DNA from: Cycas panzhihuaensis
Lineage: Eukaryota; Cycadophyta
Length of the DNA: 64,000 bases
NCBI GenBank assembly: GCA_023213395.1
Contig: CM041465.1
Coordinates: 73,787,741-73,851,740 of the forward strand
Direction: 5' to 3'
The notes under the pieces were generated by a model. That model did no database searches and had not been told where the DNA came from. It worked only from the letters and a program-made list of their open reading frames with translations. The position numbers were made by a program, and so were the translations under genes. Shown one piece after another: positions 10,619 to 19,822 of the stretch. The number at the start of each line of letters is the position of its first letter. Positions within the stretch are counted from its first letter, which is position 1.

Positions 10619-10740
10619 TCCGTTGAGGAGGGACAGGGCCTAGGAGTTTCAAAGAAAGGAATGTGTAAAAGGCAGAGGACCCTGGCTGCCGTCGTGATGG
10701 CAGGCGGTAACTAAGCCACCAGCAGCCAGGGGACCTTCCA

Positions 10741-12838
10741 ATGCCACCTAAGAGGCCTTCAAGGTCAGAGGAGCCCCAAAAGGATACTTCACCCAAGGAA
10801 AAGGAGACCAGTAGACAAAGGGCATTAAGATGGTCAAAGGAAGCAAAACTCAGAAGGGCGAGGAGATTAAGTTCGCAGAACAACGAGACTAAGGGACAGT
10901 CCATTGAAGGATCTGAGGCAAGTGGAGCCCAGACACCTCAAGAAGAGAAAAGTAATGGCGAACGTATGGTATTGACACCAGCCCCAATCACAGATGATTT
11001 GTTTAGCCTAGAAATTGAAGGGAAACCAAAAGTGGATGAAAAACAACAAGAAACCTTAAAAGAGGGAAGTATACCTGTGGAGGACAGCCCGAAGGACCCA
11101 AGTGACAGTGAAAAGAAGGCGGAGGAAGGTCCCTCGGCATATTGGGAGAATAAGCTCACGAGACAGCTTTTCGAAGATTCGACAGAAAGGGGATTTGATC
11201 AATCGTATATTACAGTGACACCATTAACTATACAAGTTCCAGGTGTAGTGGAACCTATACACATCAAAACTCCATTTAAGAATCCGTTGTTTGGAAAAGA
11301 TAATATAGCAGTAGGCACCCCAAGTGCATCCCCAAAGGAGGGGAGAAAGAAAAAATCACCACCAGGTGGGACTCAGTTGCAATCTCCCAAAATGGATGAC
11401 TATAGGGACTTTGGGAAGTTGATTTTTAATGATACTTCAGACGCAGCAGAGCATGTGTATCTCTTTCAGAATCTCATTGATGTAAAAAGGATAACCGATG
11501 AGGACGAAATCAAAGCGAGATTCGCCTGTACGTTGAGAGGAGTACCCTTGGCATGGTACAAAGAAACAAATAAGAATAAGCTATGGGTAAAGATTAAGAA
11601 AGCATTCGAGGAAAGATTTCAAAAGTTTCACAGTAATGAAGCAGTGGAAATCGCATTGAGAGAAATCAGACAAAGGCCGAAAGAATCCGTCCTAACCTAC
11701 ATCAGCAGAATGAAAATCATTGCAGCCAACATGATTAATGAGACGATAACAGATCACAATATGAAAAACTATTTTGTTAGAGGTTTGAATGAGAAATTAA
11801 GAGCCATGATGCATGCTCATCCACTGAAATCATTTAAGAATGCCCAAGATCTAGCGTTGGATTTCGAAATGGAAATGGATGCAGGCGGAGGCGTGACTCC
11901 TATTCGAGATTACAAGATGAGATCGAGGCTGAAACAAAATCGATTACAAGAGCCCTTCCGCGGTAGGGGTAGCAGAAGAAGAATCGGAGCTGGACGCTTT
12001 AAGGAAAGAAGTGGCCAGATTAAAAATCAGAAACAATCAAGAAGAAGAAGAAACACCGAAAAAGAAGGACCATGTTGGAAGAGTAACCAAATGGTGCCAC
12101 ATTTGTGAAGAAAATTCACATACCACCAAGGAATGTGAATTAAATTTAAAAAATAGTGCATTGCACCAACAGAATAGATGGTGCCATATATGCGATGTTG
12201 ACACGCATACCACCAAGGATTGTTTCTACAATCCCAGGGGAAAGGCCTTCAGAGGATGAGGTAGGGGAAGGGGAGGCAACCCACCTCGAAATGTTTATAC
12301 CACGAGAGGCGCACCAGAACCCTCAAGGAAAAAACCACCAATGGGTAGATGCCTCATCTGTCTACAGTTTGGGCACTAGAAGTCAGAATGCCCAACAAAG
12401 CAAGAATACGAACAGAAGCCGTTTGTATGTAGTAATTGTGGGCCAAGTGACCACAAAACGGAAGATTGCAAAGGGAAGGCCAAAGCGACCAACTTGATGG
12501 CAATCATACCAGAAACAAAAAACGTTAAACTACAAAATAAACAAAAAGAGAAACTGAATGAAGGATATCTGGATCCACCAATAGAGATGGATCGATACAA
12601 AAAAGCAAAACAAGTATTGGATGGCCTAGTTCGGGAAGAGAATGCATTACCAATGGGTAAACCGGAGACCAAATACGTATATGTACGAAAGAATAAACAG
12701 AAGGAAAAAGAAAATCTACCTGAAGAACCTAAGGTGCAACCCCAAATGGTGCAAATGGAGGAACTCTTTAAAGGATTGCCAGTAGAGGATATTCCCAGAA
12801 TGTTGTTGTTGATGGAAAATTTGGTAAAGCAGCTATAG
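10741..12838 (+). pseudogene. Gypsy D Gag (capsid plus four zinc knuckles)
   Basis: ATG at 10741; the frame is open to 12108 (455 codons). Order: basic Ser/Lys-rich N-terminus, acidic linker, then a capsid domain (about residues 215-385) with the Gag signatures GVPLAWYKE, FEERFQKFH and YFVRGLNEKLR. A frameshift near 12090 moves the reading to another frame, which continues to the protease with stops at 12257 and inside knuckle 3. Knuckles: CHICEENSHTTKEC, CHICDVDTHTTKDC, CLICLQFGH(stop)KSEC and CSNCGPSDHKTEDC. Four CCHC motifs are unusual, since most Gypsy Gags have one. A Lys/Glu-rich linker follows to 12838. Gag packages the element RNA into particles in the cytoplasm. Confidence 0.88.
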
Positions 12839-13225
12839 TTGACCATTCCTCTATGCCAAGTTATTGAGTGGATCAAAGGAGGAGTGTTACAGCGGGGAAA
12901 CACCAAGAGTCTGAAGCAAATCATACCATCATTTGATATGGATCCGATGGTAACTATGACAGTCTTGGGAGAAACATTCCCACAGGTAATCGTTGATGGA
13001 GGCGCAGCGGTAAACATGTTACCAGCTTCGACCTGGCGTAAACTGCGAAGCCCAAAGTTGGAAACAGCAACCTATTCGTTGAAATTGGCCAACGAATTGC
13101 TGGTACGACCTATGGGGAGATTGGCCGACATCAAGGTGGATGTGGCAGGGATAGTGGTGAGAATTGACTTCACAATCATGGAAACGGAGAAAGGAGCAAC
13201 GCCCTATCCAGCACTCTTGGGAAGG

Positions 13226-13526
13226 TGTAACGAACCATTACACCAAAACCCCGAGGTGTTAGTGAAGACCACCCAAGTGTGTAACAATACCTCCCCCACA
13301 AGGCATCGACATCCCGGCGACCCACTCTTGGTGACCCACACTCGATAATTTCGCGCCCCATCGGGCCCCGGACGAACACTACTATGCTGGCGTTCTACCG
13401 AGGTCGTCCCCTCCAAGGTCGTCCCCTCCGAGACTCGAACCCGTGACCTTGGCTCTGATACCACTTGTAACGAACCGTTACACCAAAACCCCGAGGTGTT
13501 AGTGAAGACCACCCAAGTGTGTAACA
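13226..13526 (-). mobile_element. TRIM-like miniature LTR retrotransposon with 61-bp terminal repeats
   Basis: Two 61-bp direct repeats (13226-13286 and 13466-13526), nearly identical, flank about 179 bp. In minus orientation each repeat starts TGTTACAC and ends GTTCGTTACA. Two bases inside the minus-strand 5' repeat lies TGGTATCAGAGCC (13451-13463), the initiator-Met primer-binding site. Just inside the other repeat the minus strand has the purine tract GGGGGAGGT. An exact 5-bp duplication GAAGG flanks it (13221-13225, 13527-13531). There is no coding capacity. This is the full set of TRIM hallmarks, though 61 bp is short for TRIM terminal repeats (usually about 100-250). Confidence 0.93.
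13466..13526 (-). repeat. TRIM terminal repeat (5' in element orientation)
   Basis: Pairs with 13226-13286; one difference seen (GTTACA versus ATTACA near the start). The near-identity indicates recent insertion compared with the host element D. Confidence 0.9.
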
Positions 13527-13531
13527 GAAGG

Positions 13532-16500
13532 CCATGGTTATATAAAACGCAATGCCTTCAGAATTAGAAGAATGTAACCTTCACATTATCTGATAACGGA
13601 AACAAAGTAGTATTGTCGATGCTGGGAAGAAACTCTATCGAGATGATACCCGATGAGGGATCCAAAGACAGTCTGGCGACACAACATTCTCTTCCATTGG
13701 GGAAGAACATCTCTATCATACGGCGGAAGAGCCCACCACATCAACCAATAATCAGCAAGAAGAACCGACCTATTTCGAGGAGATATACAACTCTTCGGAC
13801 GACGAACACGGTATGAGGTTCGTGGATTACTGGCTGCAGGATGCGTATGAAGTAAACTCTTCTTCTTATAGATGTAATTTGTTATCTAAATGTGTAACTA
13901 CAGACATTGATAATAATTCAGATTCTTTTGAGTATAAGCTGACTAACGATAGTTTAAAGGATGGCAATGACCTAGACCAACAAACCCCTAGTTTACCTAG
14001 TAATTTTTGTAGTTTTTTAGTAGCTAGTAGTAATCCCGACATGCCATCTACATCAGGTGTAGGTCCTGAGGTAGATTCCCTACCCCCCCCTTATTACAAC
14101 CTGAGGAAGGAAGTAATATTCCTTCCTCCTCTTCCTTAGAGGTACACCCACCCAGCCACAGATCTCTTCCAACCATTGGCGCCAAAACCAAGGAAATGGA
14201 AGGAGGATCACTGGTAAGTACTTCTAGCGATCCTGGTCTAGACAGTAGAGTCATCATCCCAGAGGAAATAAACCATCAAATCTACATTGGAAACTATGTT
14301 AAACCATTCTATGGAGAGCAGTTATCTGGGACTACCCATTTAACGTATTGTGTTGAATATTGGATGGAACATGGGAATTGGGATAAAACCCAATGGCAAC
14401 AGGACTTAGTATTAACCTTATAGGGAAAAGCTTGGTACTGGTACCTAGCCCACCAATCCATTCTTAGAAATTGGAAAGATTTACAAATGATGTTTCGAAT
14501 TCGGTTCGATCATCCAGCACAGCTAGCCACTCCAGTATTCCATGTAGGTCAAAATCCTAGGGATCGCATACAAAAATGTAAACAAAAATGGAGACCTTTA
14601 AGTATACCTAAACAGAATTGGCCTAACTATTTCTACCATACCTTGGGGAGAGTAGCAAAGGACTGGTTCCTCGAAAAGGAACAAAATTTAGATGTGACTT
14701 GGGGAAACTTAAAGAAATCCTTCATAAAAACCTTTAGGCATACCTCTGATAACAAAGAAATAGATAAAATCCGAAAATATATTAGAGTAATGAGTATAAA
14801 ATTAGAACAAAACCTAACAAACCAAGAAGAGGTAGAATCTATACATAGTGAAGAAGAAGAAGTTGTGAATTATCCTGCAGAATTTACAGAACTCAATATT
14901 GGGGAAAGAAAGCTAGAAGACACTCCGGGACACAAAACTAGAAATACAGAAGATGTGGGAGTGACCAAGTTAAAAACTACAGAGATTAATGTTGGTAGTC
15001 AGGCTAATCCTAAACTCATTCGAATCGGAAACTATTGGGATCCTCAGACAGTAGCGGAAGCCCAGCAGTTATTTGAGGAATTCTGCGACGTATTTGCATG
15101 GTCGTATAAGAACCTGAAAGGCATTCCTCCAGAGATAGGAATGTATCACATTGACCTAATGGAGGATGCGAAACCGGTGAAACAAAGGCCATACCGGATG
15201 AATCCGAAATATAAAGAAAAAGTGAAAGCTAAACTTGACAAAATGTTGGAAGCGGGTTATATTTATGAAATCGACTACAGTGACTGGGTGAGCCCTGTAG
15301 TGGTTGTTCCCAAGAAGAATGGGAAAATCCGTGTCTGTGTGGACTACAGACAGCTGAACAAGGTAACCAAGAAGGATCCATTCCCGTTGCTTTTCACAGA
15401 GGATATTCTAGAAGCAATTGGAGGAAATGAGATTTACTCCTTCACAGATAGATTTAGCGGGTACAATCAAGTGCAGATTGCCCTAGAGGACCAAGCAAAA
15501 ACCACATTCGTAACGGAATGGGGAACATACGCGTATAAAGTGATGCCATTCGGTCTCACGAATGCACCAGCTACATTTCAGCGAATTGTAATCAATATCT
15601 TTCGAAAATTCATTGGAGAAAAGGTTGCTGTATTCCTGGACGACTGGACATTGTATGGACTGATGAAAGATCACATGGAGAATTTGAGGGAAATGTTGCA
15701 AACGTGTCGTGAAAACAAACTGTCTTAATCCAGAAAAGTGTACCTTCCTGGTACCCTTCGGAAACTTATTGGGACATATAGTCAACAAAGAAGGATTGCT
15801 GACAGATCTAGAAAAAGTATCTGCCATTCTGCACTTTCCTACGCCATTTACGAGAAAACAGCTGAAAGGTTTTCTAGGATTGACGAGATATTATAGAAAG
15901 TTCATCAGGGGGTATGCATACATATCAGGACGCCTGGAGGAGCTATTGAAAAAGAATATTGAATGGGCGTGGACAGAGGAACAACAGCAGGCGTTTGAAA
16001 CATTGAAACAAACCATCATAGCAGCACCTATACTGCCATTCCCAGATTGGAAGAAGACTTTTCATGTGCATGTGGATGCGTCGCAATACGCCATTGGATG
16101 CGTATTGGCACAGCCCAGTGACAATAAAACAGATCATCCAATCTACTTCGCCAGTCGAAAACTCACAAGAGCCGAGCAGAATTACACAACGACGGAGAGG
16201 GAAGCACTCGGCATGGTATACGCGTTGCAAAAGTTTCGACACTACTTATTATCAAATCCATTCTTGTTTTTCGTTGATCATCAAGCGTTGATGTATTTGG
16301 TGAATAAACTGATTATGCGAGGATGAATCAACAGGTGGTTGATGTTGTTTCAAGAATTTTCTTTCAAAGTCATTCTGAAACCTGGCAAAGCCCATATTAT
16401 CCCCAATCAGTTGTCGAGAATTACAAACGGAGAAAAAGCGACGGGGGTGCCAGATGACTTTCCAGATGCAGCTCTGTTCAGTGTGGAAGCGGTTCCAATA

Positions 16501-17752
16501 GACTGGTATGAGGGAATACCAGAATATCTAGCGACCGGAGAGGTATCAGGAGAATTGGATCGTATAGGGAAAAGAAATTTTATCAGAAAAGCGGAGCCAT
16601 ATCAACTCATCAATGGAGAGTTATACAAATTGGGGCCAGACGACGTATTACGACGTTGTGTTCGACCGCACGAGATAAACCAGATCATGTCACAGGCACA
16701 TGAAGGAGTAGCGGGTGGCCACATGGGGAAATTGGCCACATGGCGGAAGATTTTGATGTCCGGGTTCTGGTGGTCGTTTATGTTTGAGGATGTCAAAAAG
16801 TGGATTCAAGTGTGCAACTATTACCAGCGGGTGGGTAAACCTAATCAACAGGATTTCCAACCTTTACATCCCATATTACCTTTGGCACCATTCGAGAAAT
16901 GGGGGCTCGATTTCGTGGGGCCAATCAAACCAGCCACGTGGCAATCGAAAGCTCGATACATCCTAGTGGCAACTGACTACATGACAAAGTGGGTAGAAGC
17001 GTGCGCGTTACGGAAAGCTGATGCGGAAAGCACAGCGAGATTTCTGTATGAGGTAGTGATTACATGATTTGGATGCCCCTTGGAGATCGTAAGTGACCAA
17101 GGCGCCCACTTCCTAAATCAAACCATCGAAACACTGACATCAGCATTTATGATTAGCCATCGGAAATCTACCCCCTACTATCCGAGAGCCAATAGTCAAG
17201 CAAAGAGTTCGAACAAGATAATCAAGAATTGCTTACGGAAGATATGCGACATCGGCAGATCTGATTGGTCCGAGAAATTACCATACGTGCTATGGGCATT
17301 TCAAACAACATACAAGAGATCAACTGGACAAACTCCATTCCAGCTTGTGTATGGCACAGAAGCCATTCTTCCAACAGAGTTTGAGATACCCAGTCTACGA
17401 GTTGCAATACAATGCCGATTAGACGATCTCCAGTCTTTAGAACGACGATTGGAAGATTTAGTGCAATTGGAAGAAAAGCGACACATGGCAAACTGGTTGC
17501 AACATGTGGAAAAGCGATGGCAAAAAGCATGGCACGACCGCCATCTACAAAAACCTCAGTTCAACGAAGGTGATCAAGTGTTCTTTGACTGACAAATTCA
17601 AAATGCACCCCGGCAAACTCAAGATGCGGTGGTTGGGACCATACATTGCAGAAAGAATCTTTGAGAATGGATCGGTGCAGCTTCGAGAAATCGACGGACC
17701 TTTGCTACCAACTCGGGTAAACGGTAGCAGACTCAAGCCATACGTTGAGTAG
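13532..17752 (+). pseudogene. Gypsy D Pol (linker, reverse transcriptase, RNase H, integrase)
   Basis: After protease a linker (YWLQDAYEVN; PPPYYNLRKE) leads to a Gag-like module (14310-14770), then reverse transcriptase (about 15040-15730) with VVVPKKNGKIRVCVDYR, MPFGLTNAPATFQR and the catalytic FLDDW in place of YxDD. A frameshift follows near 15725, then RNase H (VDASQYAIGCVLAQP, YTTTEREALGMVYALQKF) to 16326, and integrase with H-H-C-Y zinc binding, WGLDFVGP and VSDQGAHF. The third catalytic residue is lost: ANSQAKSS where H has ANGQVEST. The C-terminus has WLGPY (GPY/F module) and no chromodomain, ending at 17752. Stops and frameshifts make it inactive. Confidence 0.9.
14196..14860 (+). 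pseudogene. Gag-like module fused ahead of reverse transcriptase in D
   Basis: In the same frame as the downstream reverse transcriptase (14196-15728, one TAG at 14421), two consecutive segments look like the retrotransposon-Gag fold. The first has EYWMEHGNWDKTQ, GKAWYWYL and NWKDLQMMFRIRF. The second has RDRIQKCKQKWRP, GRVAKDWFL and TWGNLKKSFIKTF. Each repeats the pattern basic/W start, GxAxxWY/F, W..L...F...F found in capsid domains. Element H has no counterpart between protease and reverse transcriptase. It could be a captured Gag from another element or a diverged duplication. Function unknown. Confidence 0.55.
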
Positions 17753-18641
17753 CCTAGTTTTACCAGCCGAATCAACTGGTTGTACCATATTGTATTGCAT
17801 GACGTTGAGGCACAATCAAATGCCTTGATACCGAGCCATGATCCAGTTCAGTATGGATACAAAAAGAAAAAAAAAAAAATGGAAAAAGTAAAAAACAACC
17901 ATAACTCATCACAGACATAAGTAACAGCATCATAACCTGAAAAAATCAGAGAAAAAATCCAAAGCATACAAGCAAAATACAGTGTACGTACTAAAATGGT
18001 ATGTTACCGTGCGTCTGAGTTGAAAAAGTGATCAAATCTGAAAAATACACTATACGTACCAAGGAAATACACTCTGGTACGCACAATTCAAAAAAGTGAC
18101 TCGAAATTATATTATATGTACCTGAAAAGTACGCAGTCAGGTACGCACAGTGTAAATAAATTTTAAGTGACTCAATTACATTATACGTACCTGAAAAATA
18201 CGCAAGCAGGTATGCACAGTGCAAAGAGAAGTAAGTTAAACGACTACATTATATGTACCAAAAAAGTACGTAGTTGGGTACGCACAGTGGAAAATACACT
18301 CAAGTGCTCAGTTACATTTTACATACCAAAAACGTACGTAATCGAGTACGCATAATGGAAACACTTAACACTATACGTACCGAGGGCACATATAAGACAA
18401 AAATCCGCAAAACGACAAAGTATTACGTACCTACGAGCATTCCTGCGAAGTACGCAGAGCAGAACGGACTCCAAAAAATTCGCCAGGCATTCGTACGGCA
18501 CAACACGCAAAGAATCGACTCCGATACGCATTCCAGTACGTATAGTGACAAAAACGGCAAGCATTCCTCAGAGGTACGTACGTAGGGTTCTGGTTTGTAC
18601 GCTTAGTTTACTTGTCTTATTTCTGGGGCTCCACAGCCATC
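17753..18641 (+). other. Gypsy D pol-to-ORF spacer
   Basis: About 890 bp without a gene. It contains an A-rich tract (17868-17890) and the 68-bp tandem repeats at 17981-18560, directly ahead of the 3' reading frame at 18642. Confidence 0.8.
17981..18560 (+). repeat. 68-bp tandem repeats loaded with GTACG
   Basis: Unit starts at 17981, 18049, 18111, 18179, 18247, 18315, 18369 and 18421 give periods of 68, 62, 68, 68, 68, 54 and 52. A unit has the form CATTATACGTACC, an A-rich stretch, then GTACGCACAGTG, so each has up to two GTAC cores. The units are too diverged for recent expansion. The same GTACG theme fills the U3 region of this element's LTR. Confidence 0.8.
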
Positions 18642-19712
18642 ATGAGGACAGCAGGGTGCCAGGAGGCATACATACCAAAACTCAAGCAGGAGTTGCAAGC
18701 CCTACCAGCTCAATTCCAGGCCAGGGTTAAGCAAGCAGGTTGGGGAGACTACATCTACTGTAACCCTATGTATTATGACCCTGAACTCATGGACCAAATC
18801 TTGATGGCACTGAAGGATGATAGCAGGAAAGCCAAAATGGATGCAGACATAGTTCACACCATCACAAGACTTCCCAATGAAGGAGAAGTTCCACTGGGAA
18901 CAAAAAGGTCAGAAGTTGACCGGGAAATGTGGTTGAGGGAATTGTGTCAACCCAACACTTAGATTATGTCCAATGGAATCTGTGTAGCAGACATTATGGA
19001 TGTTAGACTTCAGTGGGTGGCAAAAGTGATCAATTCCAGATTTTTATCCAAACGGAAGTACACCTACATTCAGGGAGGCATGATGCAGGTGTTGTTGAAA
19101 ATTCGGGATGGGGAAAAGCTGAATTGGTTCGAATTCTTGGCGGAGAACACGAGGCAGCAGCTCAAAGAGATTAGGACACACCCATTCCGACATCCCTCAT
19201 TGCTTTTGGCTATTTTATTCTATCAGTGTCTAGATGTGCAGTTGAGCGGGACTACCATCTCCCCTCGGGAGCCAATCATCAAGCAGTGGGCAGCAAAATT
19301 TCCAGACACCGTTAATAGTCTGGAAGCAAAGAGGAGAGTACAAAAACAGATGCAAAAGGTACTTACCTAGTTGCAAAAGACACCATGAACACCCATTCCC
19401 CTTCGGACAAAACAGACTGTCCATAGACGAGGTAAGAGGAAGAAGGGAGAAGAAGAATCAGAGGAGGAGGAAGAAGAAGCAGAGGCCTCCTGGGAAGAAT
19501 GGGAAGACCTCCCTCAGGCAATGGAGGCAGGGGAACCTTCAGCACCTCCTACACCACAGGACAAAGCAGGACCCATAATTCAATTAATTCAGGAAATGGA
19601 GGAAGGGTATAAAGTTGAGATAGCTGCCCTTCAAGACAAAATAAAAGAAAAGGATGCTATCATTGCCACTCTGACACAGATCAATGAAGAGATTTTGGGA
19701 GGACAGAGGTAG
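18642..19712 (+). pseudogene. 3' accessory ORF of Gypsy D (acidic, coiled-coil C-terminus)
   Basis: A frame of 356 codons from ATG 18642 to TAG 19710, on the element's sense strand between pol and the 3' LTR. Three stops interrupt it (18960 TAG, 19368 TAG, 19386 TGA) but there is no frameshift, unlike gag and pol. The N-terminal half has ITRLPNEGEVPLGTK and FEFLAENTRQQLKEIR. It then has an acidic run (EEEEEAEA) and a heptad-like C-terminus (VEIAALQDKIKEKDAI). Homologous motifs in the same order occur in the 3' ORF of H (VTGLPKEGEE). No signal peptide or membrane segment is seen, so it is not an obvious envelope protein. It may relate to the plant-transposon-protein ORFs of Athila-type elements. 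Function unknown. Confidence 0.7.
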
Positions 19713-19727
19713 CAGGAGCCGCCTTGA

Positions 19728-19746
19728 GACAGAGAGGGGGAGGGAT
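19728..19746 (+). other. Candidate polypurine tract of D
   Basis: A G/A-rich run (AGAGAGGGGGAGGGA) lies about 80 bp before the 3' LTR. No better purine tract abuts the LTR, so the assignment is weak. Confidence 0.35.
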
Positions 19747-19822
19747 ACCCCGAAATTTTGAAAATTTTTGGAGTTTTGTTGAGCAAGGATGCTCAAACCC
19801 ATAACTGTTAACTCGGGATAAA

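Larger units (their letters stand above)
12839..13600 (+). pseudogene. Gypsy D protease, split by a TRIM
   Basis: Retropepsin-like domain in the same frame as the zinc-knuckle region. The active-site motif VDGGAAVNMLP (DGG instead of the common DTG/DSG) lies at about 12990-13025. The conserved C-terminal motif LLGRPWL is cut after LLGR by the 301-bp insertion 13226-13526 and resumes with PWLYK at 13532. The 306 bp added (insertion plus duplication) is a multiple of three, so the frame is kept, but the insert brings stops. H has the same DGGS/LLGRPWL layout. Confidence 0.88.

Noticed and set aside
13400-13465. A tRNA gene on the minus strand inside the TRIM
   Set aside because: Only the 3' part resembles a tRNA; no acceptor, D or anticodon arm is seen, so it is a primer-binding site with extended likeness.
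17981-18560. CRISPR-like spaced repeats
   Set aside because: The sequence between GTACG motifs is itself repeated with a 68-bp period, so it is an ordinary tandem repeat in a retrotransposon spacer.
18642-19712. Calling the 3' ORF an envelope gene
   Set aside because: The position fits, but there is no signal peptide, transmembrane helix or cleavage site; acidic and coiled-coil sequence fits an internal protein better.
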